64,000 nt of DNA from Rhodococcoides kroppenstedtii (GTDB lineage Bacteria; Actinomycetota; Actinomycetes; Mycobacteriales; Mycobacteriaceae), in NCBI RefSeq assembly GCF_900111805.1, contig NZ_FOJN01000004.1:1-64000 (forward strand). The letters are read 5' to 3'. The translations under genes were made by a program, and so were the position numbers. Below, in pieces: positions 1 to 7,985 of this stretch (the first letter of the stretch is position 1; the number at the start of each line of letters is the position of its first letter). The notes beneath the pieces are model-generated. The model did no database searches. It saw nothing but the letters and a program-made list of their open reading frames with translations, and was not told the origin of the DNA.

Positions 1-1349
1 CGGTTGCAGCCGGGCCAGGTGCAGTACCGGTCGCGGGCGCGAATGTAGGTGTCCAGTGCCGCGGACGGCCGGTAGGGATCGGCCGGTTGGGTCGCGGGCA
101 ACGGAGTAACGGTGCCGTCGCCGAGCGGGCGGATCAGGGTGCCAGGGTCGGCGGCGAGGTCGCGGACGTGGGCTCCGGAGATGATGCCGAGCCCGGCGAC
201 GAACCCGACCCCGTCGATCATGTCGGGCTCGACCTCGACCTCGTCTACCGAAAGCGTTTCGGCCACGACGGAATCGCAATCAGCCTCGTCGACCTCAGCT
301 CCGTCGTCGGCGGTGACCTCGACCTCCTCGGGTGCCGCCTCATCGGTTTCCGGACCTGCATTGGATGCCGTCGCGGCCGTGTCGACGTTCCGGGCCTCCC
401 GGTGCGCTGCCGGCTGCGCGGTGTCCGCGGTAGGAGCAGCGGCGGGAACGGGTCCGGTGAGGGTGGTGGTGTCGGTGACGACGTGGATCACGATTCGTGC
501 CGCGGTCGCCGCCACCTCGTCCGCATCGACCACCGTGAACGCACAGTCGGGGCGACCGCAGTCGCAGCCGAACGGGGCGTGCTTGACCAACGCGAACAAC
601 GCATCCGACGCCCGCGCACCCTTGGTGCGACTGTCGTGCTTGCAGACTTGCGCGGCGAGACGTTCGACGACGCGAGCGACGATGGCGGCGCGTTCGGCGG
701 ACATCGTCGCCCCCACCGTCCCCATCCCATCGAGACCGGCCTCGGTGAAGAAGCACCGCCCTTTCAGTGCTTCCTCCCGTCGTTCGCGGACGGCGTCGGG
801 ATCACGCCGGTAGACCATCTGATCGCACAGGTCCCGCACCCGCGCCGTCGACCACGACCCCGGCTTCCGCAATGCGGCAGCGATGTCGGCGTCCACCAAC
901 CCCTGATACGGGCGACCGTGGATCAGTTCGGTGCGCGAGACGATGGTGCGAATGAAAGTCGGGGAAACCACTCCGTCGCGCAGGCACTCGAACACCCGCG
1001 GCAACCGATCGCGCAGGGCGACGGCGTTGTCGAGGAGTCGTTCGGCGACGTACTGCGACACCGACAGGGCGGTGGCGATGCGGGCGGCGCACTGGGCGTA
1101 CGCATCGACCGCCCGCTCGTCGTAGTCTTCCTCCGGCACCACCAGTTCGGTGTGGAGGGCGGCGGCGTGCCGGTAGCGGCGCCATTCCAGATAGCCCGCC
1201 CCCGCAGCCAGGTCGGCCAGGGCGTCGAGGTGCCCGACCACCGGCAAGTCGAACGACACCGGCAGACCCAACGCGGCGTGATCACGCTCAGGCCACGGCA
1301 CACTGCCCACCTGCGCCGCGCCCACCGCGCCGACCCCCCGATCGCTCAT
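1..1349 (-). CDS. DUF222 (13E12 repeat family) HNH endonuclease, 3' end cut by window edge
   Basis: About 449 codons are visible from an ATG at 1349 to the left edge, where the frame is still open. The N-terminal two thirds is the alpha-helical DUF222 region. An acidic Ala/Thr/Glu-rich linker follows (roughly residues 300-380). The visible end enters an HNH domain with the hallmark RDRYCTWPGC, in which Cys443 and Cys448 form the first zinc-binding pair. The catalytic His-Asn-His lies beyond the edge. Such proteins occur in many copies in mycobacteria and rhodococci. They are predicted DNA endonucleases, but their role is unknown. The ATG is supported by a TACAAT box seven bases upstream and no ribosome binding site, suggesting a leaderless transcript. 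Family assignment is firm; function is inference. Confidence 0.93.
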   Translation of the reverse strand, partial: MSDRGVGAVGAAQVGSVPWPERDHAALGLPVSFDLPVVGHLDALADLAAGAGYLEWRRYRHAAALHTELVVPEEDYDERAVDAYAQCAARIATALSVSQYVAERLLDNAVALRDRLPRVFECLRDGVVSPTFIRTIVSRTELIHGRPYQGLVDADIAAALRKPGSWSTARVRDLCDQMVYRRDPDAVRERREEALKGRCFFTEAGLDGMGTVGATMSAERAAIVARVVERLAAQVCKHDSRTKGARASDALFALVKHAPFGCDCGRPDCAFTVVDADEVAATAARIVIHVVTDTTTLTGPVPAAAPTADTAQPAAHREARNVDTAATASNAGPETDEAAPEEVEVTADDGAEVDEADCDSVVAETLSVDEVEVEPDMIDGVGFVAGLGIISGAHVRDLAADPGTLIRPLGDGTVTPLPATQPADPYRPSAALDTYIRARDRYCTWPGCN

Positions 1350-1356
1350 GTGTTCG

Positions 1357-1362
1357 ATTGTA
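1357..1362 (-). promoter_or_regulatory. -10 box (TACAAT) of the DUF222 gene
   Basis: On the minus strand TACAAT ends seven bases before the ATG at 1349. This places the expected transcription start at or next to the start codon. No purine-rich ribosome binding site is present, so a leaderless mRNA is inferred. Confidence 0.5.
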
Positions 1363-1436
1363 GTGGCCCCCACCGACACCCGCCACGACAGCGACCGGAA
1401 ACCGGGACACCGATCGAAGGGCGGGCGGCCGGAGTC

Positions 1437-2384
1437 TTACTCCCCGACAGCGTTCGAGGCCTTGGTGAGCCGAGCGACCTCGTCGTCCGTCAGGCTCAGG
1501 CCGGGCGCCTCGGTCAACGACGGGAGCTGCGCGATCCGGCTCGCGCTGGCGATCGGTGCGACGATGCCCGGCCGGGTCAGGAGCCAGGCGAGCGCCACGG
1601 TCGGAATGGCGGTGTCGTGGGCGTCCGCGATCTCGGCTAGCGCGTCGACGACGGCGAGCCCCGAGTCGCTCAGGTATCCCGATGCCATCTTCCCGCGCAT
1701 GCTGTCCCCGAGGTCGTCCTTCGTGCGGTACTTCCCGGTCAGGAAGCCCGACGCGAGCGCGAAATACGGGAACACGCCGAGGTGGTGCTCGGTCGCGAGC
1801 TCCTGCAGCGCGGGCTCGTAGGACTGCCGGTGCACCAGGTTGTAGTGCGGCTGCAGCGGGACGGGCTTGTCGAAGCCCTCCCGGTCGGCGATGTCGAGCC
1901 AGGCCTGCGCGCGATCGGGGGAGTAGTTCGAGACTCCGACGTAGCGGACCTTGCCGGCCTTCACGAGGGCATCGAACGCGGCGACGGTCTCCTCGAGCGG
2001 GGTGTTTTCGTCGTCGAAATGCGCGTAGTACAGGTCGATGTGGTCGCTCTGAAGACGCGCCAGCGACGCGTCAGCGGCGGCGGCGATATTCGAGGCGGAC
2101 AAACCGAGGAAGTCCGGGTGCCGACTCACCTTGGTCGCGAGGACGACGTCGTCTCGCCGACCGGTTCGGGCGAACCAGTTGCCGATGACGGTCTCGGACT
2201 CCCCACCCGAATTGCCCGGTGCGAACGCCGAATACGAGTCGGCCGTGTCGATCAACGACCCGCCGGCCCCGAGGAACGCGTCGATGATGTCGTGCGAGGC
2301 GGCCTCGTCGGAGGTCCATCCGAAGGTGTTGGCGCCGAGCGCAAGCGGGAAGACGTCCAGGTCCGAGTGTCCGATGCGAGTCAT
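1437..2384 (-). CDS. Aldo/keto reductase
   Basis: A 315-residue NAD(P)H-dependent oxidoreductase of the AKR superfamily (cytosolic TIM barrel). The catalytic tetrad is visible: Asp46 and Tyr51 in DTADSY, Lys85 in LATKV, and His122 in YYAHFDD. The segment VGVSNYSPD matches the conserved barrel region after the catalytic His. The length is normal for the YajO/Tas-like AKR branch. The substrate cannot be read from sequence. It starts at an ATG and lies alone, 39 bp downstream of the VOC gene on the same strand, so weak co-transcription is possible. Confidence 0.93.
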   Translation of the reverse strand: MTRIGHSDLDVFPLALGANTFGWTSDEAASHDIIDAFLGAGGSLIDTADSYSAFAPGNSGGESETVIGNWFARTGRRDDVVLATKVSRHPDFLGLSASNIAAAADASLARLQSDHIDLYYAHFDDENTPLEETVAAFDALVKAGKVRYVGVSNYSPDRAQAWLDIADREGFDKPVPLQPHYNLVHRQSYEPALQELATEHHLGVFPYFALASGFLTGKYRTKDDLGDSMRGKMASGYLSDSGLAVVDALAEIADAHDTAIPTVALAWLLTRPGIVAPIASASRIAQLPSLTEAPGLSLTDDEVARLTKASNAVGE

Positions 2385-2423
2385 ACCGAGAACAACTCGT
2401 GAGCCGAGCTCACTGTTCCCGGC

Positions 2424-2936
2424 TCAGGCCCGCACGCTGATGCCGATGCCGCCGAGTGTGTCCGCGCCGAACCGTGCGATCTCGGCGTCGAGGTCGAGCG
2501 GACGAATGGTGGTCTTGGCCTGGAGGATCGCGTCGTCGATGCGATCGGCCGGGATCAGCCAGACGATCTCGAACTCGAGGCCGTCGGGGTCCTGCCCGTA
2601 GAGGCTCTTGGTGGTGCCGTGATCGGAAGCGCCCACGAGAGCTCCCGCCGCGGTGAGGTCGTCGCGCACCGTGGCCAGGTCGGCGAGAGTCCGCACCTCC
2701 CAGGCCAGGTGGTAGAGGCCCACGGACGCGCGCCCGGCGGGGCTGGCGGCGGCCGCATCACCGATCGAGAACAGACCGAGATCGTGGTCGTTGGTGCTGT
2801 CGGGCGCCTGGAGGAAGACGGCGCGGCCACCCATTGCCATCACGACGCGGAAACCGAGCACGTCGCGGTAGAAGGCGGCGCTGCGCTCGGCGTCCCGCAC
2901 GTAGAGCACGGCGTGGTTGAGGCGTGAGATGGCCAT
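2424..2936 (-). CDS. VOC family metalloenzyme (glyoxalase/extradiol-dioxygenase fold)
   Basis: A 170-residue protein with two paired beta-alpha-beta-beta-beta modules. Likely metal ligands are His8 (LNHAVLYV), His76 (LYHLAWEV) and Glu121 or Glu123 (DGLEFEIVW). The motif GQDPDGLEFE is typical of ring-cleaving dioxygenase or glyoxalase-like members. About 40 extra C-terminal residues follow the core. Immediately upstream is a perfect 16-bp palindrome (2958-2973) that would lie over the transcription start, so control by a repressor, possibly MarR-type, is likely. No regulator gene is adjacent. The substrate is unknown; an electrophile- or catechol-related role is inference. Confidence 0.9.
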   Translation of the reverse strand: MAISRLNHAVLYVRDAERSAAFYRDVLGFRVVMAMGGRAVFLQAPDSTNDHDLGLFSIGDAAAASPAGRASVGLYHLAWEVRTLADLATVRDDLTAAGALVGASDHGTTKSLYGQDPDGLEFEIVWLIPADRIDDAILQAKTTIRPLDLDAEIARFGADTLGGIGISVRA

Positions 2937-2957
2937 CGCGGAATCCCTTCGGGTCGG

Positions 2958-2973
2958 TGTTGAAGCTTCAACA
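2958..2973. promoter_or_regulatory. Perfect 16-bp palindromic operator candidate upstream of the VOC gene
   Basis: TGTTGAAGCTTCAACA is a perfect inverted repeat located 22 bp upstream of the VOC start. A minus-strand TACGGT (about 2983-2978) would act as -10 box and place the transcription start inside the palindrome. This is a standard repressor-site geometry. Confidence 0.6.
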
Positions 2974-2996
2974 ACAACCGTACGCCACCTGTTCCC

Positions 2997-3938
2997 TCAA
3001 TGGAATCGGTGATCGGTGATCGCCGTCCGCGGCCCGAACTTCGGCCGCACGGCCATCCCGCTCACTTCGAGCAGGCGCACCGCCCGGTACCGATGCGGTC
3101 GGAGCGGCTCGAGGTACGCCACCATCTCGTCGTCCGTCATCGGGGCGCCGACGAGGCTCCACCCGATCACCGCCGCAAGGTGGTAGTCCCCGACGGACAG
3201 CGCGTCGGCGTCGCCCAGGGCTCGCTGGCACACCTCCGCCGCCGTCCACTCGCCGATACCGGGGACCAGCCGCAGGCGTCGATACGCATCGTCGTGGTTC
3301 ATGCCCACGATCGGGGTGAGCTTGTCCGCGACTCGTGCGGCCTCCACGATCGTGCGCGCCCGTTTCGGATCGACGTTGGCACGGTGGAACTCCCACGACG
3401 GAATACGACGCCAGACCTCCGGTGGCGGCGACACCGCCATGCCCGACGGCGCCGGGCCGGGTGCGGGAGCGCCGAAGCGCGTCACCAAGCGACGCCACGA
3501 CGCGAATGCAGCGACGCCGTGAACCTTCTGTTCGAGGACGGCGGGGACGAGCGCTTCGAACACCTGCCCCGTCCGACCGAGGTGGAGGTGGGTCAGGCGT
3601 CGGGCGGCTTCGGCGAGGATGCGGTGCTCGGGTGCGAATCCCGTTGCGTCGTCCAGTAGTCCGATCAGTCCGGGCAACGTGACGACGAACTCTTCCGCGC
3701 CCTCGCCCCACACGTCGGCGACGACCTCGGTGCGCGACGGCTGTCGGAGTCGGTAGGTCACGGCCCCGCTCGCGAACAGCGATGTCCGCCAGATGGTTCC
3801 GTCGGGCAGGGTGCGGTGCGTCGGGTCGCTCCGACCCCGTCGATGGGGCGAGAGCGTGTGGCGCAGGCTCAGTGGACGATCCGAGTGGATCGTCCGCCGC
3901 AGAACAGGACCCTCGCTACCGGACACGGACGAGCGCAC
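2997..3938 (-). CDS. AlkA-like DNA-3-methyladenine glycosylase (HhH-GPD)
   Basis: A 313-residue protein of the helix-hairpin-helix-GPD base excision repair superfamily, which removes alkylated bases. The helix-hairpin-helix lies near residues 223-235 (LVPGIGEWTAAEV). It is followed by the expected catalytic Asp251 in SVGDYHLA. The N-terminal 100 residues form the AlkA-type beta domain. The GTG at 3938 overlaps the upstream oxidoreductase gene by 23 bp, implying translational coupling. No in-frame alternative start is close. No Ada-like domain is attached. The AlkA branch is probable; the exact lesion range is not readable. Confidence 0.88.
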   Translation of the reverse strand: MRSSVSGSEGPVLRRTIHSDRPLSLRHTLSPHRRGRSDPTHRTLPDGTIWRTSLFASGAVTYRLRQPSRTEVVADVWGEGAEEFVVTLPGLIGLLDDATGFAPEHRILAEAARRLTHLHLGRTGQVFEALVPAVLEQKVHGVAAFASWRRLVTRFGAPAPGPAPSGMAVSPPPEVWRRIPSWEFHRANVDPKRARTIVEAARVADKLTPIVGMNHDDAYRRLRLVPGIGEWTAAEVCQRALGDADALSVGDYHLAAVIGWSLVGAPMTDDEMVAYLEPLRPHRYRAVRLLEVSGMAVRPKFGPRTAITDHRFH

Positions 3939-4920
3939 GCCCGGTGTTCGCGCCGTCGCGCAGCGCGTCGATCACGCCCTGCACACCGTCCAGGCCCACC
4001 TCGGTGGTGACCTCGGCCAGTCGGCTCGGCCGCAGATCGTCGGCCAACCGTGCCCACAGCGCGCGCCGGGCGTCGATCGGCCACTGGACGGAATCGATGC
4101 CCAGCAGGGCGATTCCGCGCAGGATGAACGGCAGGACGGTGGTGGACACGGCCGGTCCGCCCGTGAGTCCGCTCGCCGCCACGGCGCCGCCGTACCGGAC
4201 GGTGGAGAGCACGTCGGCAAGCGTCGCGCCGCCCACGCAGTCGACCGCGCCGGCCCAGCGCGCCTTGCCGAGCGGGCGGGGCTTCGCGTCGGGGTCCTCC
4301 GGCAGCCGGCCGACGATCTCGGCGGCACCGAGGGTGCGCAGCAGATCGTGCGCAGACGACTTGCCGGTGGACGCGACCACCTCGAAACCCCTGCGGGAGA
4401 GCAGGTCCACCGCGACCGTGCCCACACCGCCGCTGGCGCCGGTGACCACGATCGGTCCGTCCTCGGGCCCGATCCCGTGCCGTTCCAGGGCCTGCACGCT
4501 CATCGCCGCCGTGAACCCGGCCGTGCCGATGGCGGCGGCGTCCGCCGTCGACAGACCATCGGCCAACGGCACCACCCATTCCGCCGGAACGCGGGCGAAC
4601 TCGGCGTACCCGCCGTGGCGTCCCGTCCCGATCTCGTAGCCGTGGGCGACGACGCGGGTCCCGACGGCGACGTCCGCCGAGTCCGACGCGACCACCGTCC
4701 CGGCCAGGTCGATGCCCGGCACGATCGGGTAGTTCCGGACGACGCCACCCTTCGGTGTGACCGCCAGCGCGTCCTTGTAGTTGATCGACGAGTACTCGAC
4801 GGCCACCGTGACTTCGCCGGCGGGCAGGAACGACGCGTCGACGGTCTCGTCGGCCAGCGTGATCCCGTCGTCCGTCTCGCGGGCGACGAGTGCGCGGAAG
4901 CTGTCGGTGGATGCGGTCAC
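3916..4920 (-). CDS. Zinc-independent MDR oxidoreductase, AcuI/YhdH (acrylyl-CoA reductase) type
   Basis: An NADPH-dependent quinone-oxidoreductase-like enzyme. A GroES-like N-terminal half is followed by a Rossmann half with GASGGVGTVAVDLL as nucleotide-binding loop. The motifs SSINYKDALAVT and PGIDLAGTV, and the ordered segment through GIDSVQWP, are characteristic of the YhdH/AcuI subfamily, which reduces acryloyl-CoA or similar enoyl-CoA or quinone substrates. An ATG at 4953 opens the same frame. The GTG at 4920 is preferred because GGAG lies about seven bases upstream and homologues begin near this point. The product is then 334 residues. The 3' end overlaps the glycosylase start. Confidence 0.9.
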   Translation of the reverse strand: MTASTDSFRALVARETDDGITLADETVDASFLPAGEVTVAVEYSSINYKDALAVTPKGGVVRNYPIVPGIDLAGTVVASDSADVAVGTRVVAHGYEIGTGRHGGYAEFARVPAEWVVPLADGLSTADAAAIGTAGFTAAMSVQALERHGIGPEDGPIVVTGASGGVGTVAVDLLSRRGFEVVASTGKSSAHDLLRTLGAAEIVGRLPEDPDAKPRPLGKARWAGAVDCVGGATLADVLSTVRYGGAVAASGLTGGPAVSTTVLPFILRGIALLGIDSVQWPIDARRALWARLADDLRPSRLAEVTTEVGLDGVQGVIDALRDGANTGRALVRVR

Positions 4921-5037
4921 GGGAGTGCTCCTTCGCGGCGACGGCTGTCCCATCCGGGGACGAGGTCAGGATCGAGGGTAGGGGACCGCCGACGGGCGGC
5001 GTCGGCGCGGGAACCGGACCGTGTCGGTGGGTGCGGA

Positions 5038-5043
5038 TACTGT
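5038..5043 (+). promoter_or_regulatory. -10 box (TACTGT) placing a leaderless start for rnhA
   Basis: TACTGT ends seven bases before the GTG at 5051, a spacing that yields a transcript starting at the GTG itself. It lies inside the open frame of the longer GTG candidate at 5021, so it argues against that start. No convincing -35 box is visible. Confidence 0.4.
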
Positions 5044-5050
5044 CGCGGAC

Positions 5051-5554
5051 GTGATCATCGTGAGTACGGACGGGTCCTGCCTGAAGAACCCGGGCGGCGC
5101 CATCGGCTGGGCCTGGGTCGACCACGCCGGGCCCAGCGCCTCGGGTGGGGCGGCGTCCGGAACCAACCAGATTGCCGAGCTCAGAGCGCTGCTCGAGGCC
5201 GTGCTCGCACACCCGGGTGCAGAGCCGCTGCTGATCGAGGCGGACAGCCAGTACGCCATCAAGTGCGCGTCGGAATGGTTGCCCGGTTGGAAGCGCAAGG
5301 GCTGGCGGACGTCCACTGGCACCGCGGTGCGGAATCTCGACCTGGTGCGGGCCATCGATCGAGCGATCACCGAGCGGGAGGGCCCCGTGCGGTTCCGGTG
5401 GGTCCGGGGACACGTCGGCAACGAGTACAACGAGATGGCGGACCAGCTCGCCGGCGAGGCCGCGCGCGGTGTCCGGGACGGCACGCTCCCCGAATCGCCT
5501 CCCGCCGGGGCTGCGGTGGTGATGGCCGCCGCGGACCCCGTCACCCTGTTCTGA
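5051..5554 (+). CDS. rnhA: Ribonuclease HI
   Basis: An endonuclease that cuts the RNA strand of RNA-DNA hybrids, used in R-loop and primer removal. All catalytic residues are present: Asp7 in STDGSC, Glu43 in QIAELRALLEA, Asp65 in EADSQYA and Asp131 in NEMADQLA. His121 is in the flexible loop. At 167 residues it is a stand-alone RNase HI without the CobC phosphatase domain found in some mycobacterial RNases HI. A GTG at 5021 would add ten residues. The GTG at 5051 is chosen because the protein then starts just before the first beta strand and because of the -10 box at 5038. Confidence 0.92.
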   Translation: MIIVSTDGSCLKNPGGAIGWAWVDHAGPSASGGAASGTNQIAELRALLEAVLAHPGAEPLLIEADSQYAIKCASEWLPGWKRKGWRTSTGTAVRNLDLVRAIDRAITEREGPVRFRWVRGHVGNEYNEMADQLAGEAARGVRDGTLPESPPAGAAVVMAAADPVTLF

Positions 5555-5576
5555 CCACCACGCCGCGCTGTCGGTT

Positions 5577-5843
5577 CTACTCCGAGCGCGTCGTCTGCTT
5601 GTCGTCCTTGTCGCCCGGCGTGACGTCCTCGGGATCCGGGGCACCCAGCGTCTTGCCCGCGTCGACCACGGCCTCGCTACGGTCGAGAGTGTCCGGGCCG
5701 TCGGTCTCCGCGTGATGGTCGAATTCGCGGATCGCCTCGTCGCGCTCGGAGTCGGACTGCGCGGAGTCGGCGCCCGTGCCCTTGGTGGCCTCGCGCGGAT
5801 CGACGCTGGTGGTGTCGACGGGAGTGTTCGCGGCATCGCTCAT
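5577..5843 (-). CDS. Small acidic, probably disordered hypothetical protein
   Basis: An 88-residue product from an ATG at 5843, rich in Asp, Glu, Ser and Thr with no hydrophobic core, membrane segment or cysteine. A longer reading with an upstream start at 5876 exists but has no better signal. The composition suggests an intrinsically disordered, soluble protein of unknown function. It is convergent with rnhA, with 22 bp between the stops. The long uninterrupted frame and the ATG support a real gene, but no family is recognised. Confidence 0.6.
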   Translation of the reverse strand: MSDAANTPVDTTSVDPREATKGTGADSAQSDSERDEAIREFDHHAETDGPDTLDRSEAVVDAGKTLGAPDPEDVTPGDKDDKQTTRSE

Positions 5844-5901
5844 GAGACGGGAATGCCCGGTCGACGGGGTCGTCAACCGGGCAATCGCGTCACAGGTGGG
5901 T

Positions 5902-6492
5902 CTAGGGCGACGGCGTGATGGTCACCGAGAAGCGGTCCTCGAGGTTCGAGGTGAAGTCCTGCTGGCACTGCTCGATCGCCGCCTGATCGCTGCCGGCGTT
6001 TGACAGGCAGTCGGTCAGGTCGCGTCCGCCGACCTCGTTGAACACCCACACCGACAGGGCGATGAACACCGCGCCGGCGATGATGCCCAGGATGCCGAAG
6101 ACGAGGCCCGTGGTGGCGACGCCCTTGTTGGTGGCCTCCAGTCGCTTCGCGCGGTTCCGCCCGACGATGCCGAGGATCACGGCCACGATGCCGAGCAGGA
6201 TGCCGAAGCCGAACGTCCAGAACGCGAGCACCGAAATGATGCCCAGGATCAGCGCGGCGATACCCATGCCGTTCTTCGGGCTCGCCGGCGGCTGCTGCTG
6301 GTAGCCGCCCGCGTACTGCGGGGCGGCCTCGTACTGCCCGCCGGGCGGGGGCGGGTACTGCCCGCCCTGCGGGGTGGAGCCGTACTGCCCGCCCTGCGGG
6401 GTCTGGCCGTACTGCCCGGGGGGTGGGTACTGGCCCGGATCGCGGGGCGTGTCGTCGGGTCCGGGCTGGCCGGGGTACTGGGGACCGGTCAT
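5902..6492 (-). CDS. DUF4190-type membrane protein with Gln/Pro/Gly/Tyr-rich N-terminus
   Basis: A 196-residue product. The first 75 residues are a repetitive cytosolic tail with copies of GGQY, PPGQY and TPQGGQY. Two long hydrophobic segments follow (about residues 76-112 and 122-150), with a basic loop (RNRAKRLEA) between them, matching the DUF4190 topology. The C-terminal 45 residues are outside the membrane and contain two Cys, in LTDCLSNAG and IEQCQQDF, that could form a disulfide. Such proteins are common in actinobacteria. A cell-envelope role is inference. The ATG at 6492 begins the repeat tail. Confidence 0.85.
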   Translation of the reverse strand: MTGPQYPGQPGPDDTPRDPGQYPPPGQYGQTPQGGQYGSTPQGGQYPPPPGGQYEAAPQYAGGYQQQPPASPKNGMGIAALILGIISVLAFWTFGFGILLGIVAVILGIVGRNRAKRLEATNKGVATTGLVFGILGIIAGAVFIALSVWVFNEVGGRDLTDCLSNAGSDQAAIEQCQQDFTSNLEDRFSVTITPSP

Positions 6493-6624
6493 GGCTCTCC
6501 TCGGGGTCGAGCCGGGATCCGTCACATCTCGGCTGGTGACCGCGACTCTAATCGGACACCGGACCCCGGCGGGGAGGCGTGACCGCACCGTTATCGCGCA
6601 GCGTGATTCGGGTACGGGGTACCG

Positions 6625-7434
6625 ATGAGCACCGTGACGGTCGGCGACGGCACCACCCTCCACTACACCGAACAGGGAGAGGGGCGACCGCTGATCCTGC
6701 TGCACGGGTGGGGATTCAGCGGCGAGTTCTTCTCCGGCGTGATGCCCGGCCTCGCCGAGCATGCCCGTGTGATCGCCGTCGACCTCCGCGCCCACGGGCG
6801 GTCGGAGGACCCGGGCCACGGCTATCGCGTGTCCCGCCTGGCCGCCGACCTGCGCGACCTGATCGTCGCCCTCGATCTGCACGACGTCACCGTGCTCGGC
6901 TGGTCGCTCGGGTGCCCGGTGATCTGGAGCTACCAGGAGTTGTTCGGCACCGACCGCCTGCGGCAGGCCGTCTACGTCGCCCAGACGCCCAAGCAGTACC
7001 GCGCAACCGACTGGACTCTCGCGCACAACTCGATCTTCGACGACGCCACTCTCGCCGCGGTGCAGGGGCGCGTCACCTACGACCGGTCCGCCTTCGATCG
7101 GGAGCAACTCGACGAGATCACCGCGACGGACCTGCCCGAGGATAGAGCGGACGTCCTGTTCGACGAGATGTCGCGCATGGCGTCGTCGGCCCGCAACGCG
7201 GTGATGGCCGATCACACGCACCACGACTGGCGTGATCTGCTACCCGGGCTCACTCTGCCGTCGTTGGTCGTCGTGGGACGTCATGATCGCGCATTCCCCT
7301 GGGAAGCAGCACGATTCGTGGCGGATACGGTGCCCAACTCCCGGTTCGAGCTGTTCGAGAACAGTTCCCACGCCGTCTTCCTCGACGAGCCGGAGAAGTT
7401 CGTGTCGGTGGTCGTCGACTTCTTCGCCTCCTGA
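6625..7434 (+). CDS. Alpha/beta hydrolase (haloperoxidase/esterase-like)
   Basis: A 269-residue soluble serine hydrolase. The oxyanion region is LLHGWGFS (residues 25-32). The nucleophile is Ser94 in GWSLGC. The acid is probably the Asp of GRHDRAFPW near residue 220. The catalytic His is in NSSHAVFLDEP near 252. The fold and length fit the small-molecule esterase and non-heme haloperoxidase group. The substrate is unknown. It is divergent from the DUF4190 gene, with a 132-bp shared upstream region, and is followed 55 bp later by the OsmC gene, which may be co-transcribed. Confidence 0.92.
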   Translation: MSTVTVGDGTTLHYTEQGEGRPLILLHGWGFSGEFFSGVMPGLAEHARVIAVDLRAHGRSEDPGHGYRVSRLAADLRDLIVALDLHDVTVLGWSLGCPVIWSYQELFGTDRLRQAVYVAQTPKQYRATDWTLAHNSIFDDATLAAVQGRVTYDRSAFDREQLDEITATDLPEDRADVLFDEMSRMASSARNAVMADHTHHDWRDLLPGLTLPSLVVVGRHDRAFPWEAARFVADTVPNSRFELFENSSHAVFLDEPEKFVSVVVDFFAS

Positions 7435-7489
7435 CTCCCGCTCTCGCCCCGAGGGTTTGCCTCCGGTCCCGGGCGGACACCCGACAGGC

Positions 7490-7885
7490 ATGAGCCAGGA
7501 CCTGTACACCGCCACCGTCACCGCGACCGACGGATCCGTCGCCTCGAACGACGACGTGTTGACTCTCGACGTGCACGAGCCCACCGATCTCGGTGGTCCC
7601 GGCGGCGCCACCAACCCCGAGCAGTTGATGGCGGCCGCGCTGTCGTCCTGCCTCCTCGAATCGCTGCGGATCGCCGTCGGCACCGCGGGCGGCAGTATCG
7701 AGGGCGCCTCGGTCGAGGGAACCGTGACCCTCGCGGCCGCCGACGGTGCCGGATACGACGCGACCTACCGCCTGGCGGTCACGTTGCCGGGTGTGGACAA
7801 CGCGGGCGACGTGCTCGAGCAGGCGCGGTCGATCTGCCCGTTCCTGAAGTCCGTCACCGGGGTCGATGTCGCTCTGAGCAGCTGA
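7490..7885 (+). CDS. OsmC/Ohr family peroxidase-like protein
   Basis: A 131-residue product. The two reactive cysteines of the family are present: Cys54 in LSSCLLES and Cys116 in SICPFLKS. The conserved Glu of NPEQLM (Glu44) belongs to the same active site. Ohr and OsmC enzymes reduce organic hydroperoxides using dithiol reductants. The length and the N-terminal strand order fit the Ohr-like branch. Several upstream starts remain in frame, but the ATG at 7490 gives the expected N-terminus. No OhrR regulator lies next to it. Confidence 0.9.
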   Translation: MSQDLYTATVTATDGSVASNDDVLTLDVHEPTDLGGPGGATNPEQLMAAALSSCLLESLRIAVGTAGGSIEGASVEGTVTLAAADGAGYDATYRLAVTLPGVDNAGDVLEQARSICPFLKSVTGVDVALSS

Positions 7886-7950
7886 TTCGGCGGCGTTCTT
7901 ACGCCCCCAGCGAACGGGGGTCCACCGGGGAACAGCGCGGTCGGCCACGA

Positions 7951-7973
7951 GGTTGAGCCGAGCACGCTGAACC
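7951..7973. promoter_or_regulatory. HAIR-like (HspR-type) inverted repeat upstream of lon
   Basis: GGTTGAGC, seven bases, then GCTGAACC forms a nearly perfect inverted repeat (one mismatch). Its spacing equals that of the HspR-associated inverted repeat CTTGAGT-N7-ACTCAAG. It lies directly before the ribosome binding site GGAGG (7976-7980) of lon. Confidence 0.5.
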
Positions 7974-7985
7974 CTGGAGGACCTC

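Noticed and set aside
1-1349. DUF222 HNH protein as part of an intron or intein (homing element)
   Set aside because: No host gene is split around it, and DUF222 proteins are usually stand-alone genes.
87-1640. A 517-codon open frame on the plus strand and similar long frames opposite the DUF222 and aldo/keto reductase genes
   Set aside because: It runs antisense through two recognisable minus-strand genes, has Arg/Gly/Asp-rich composition and no domain. It is a high-GC shadow.
3793-5715. A 640-codon plus-strand frame opposite the glycosylase and reductase genes
   Set aside because: Composition is shadow-like, and it overlaps rnhA in another frame.
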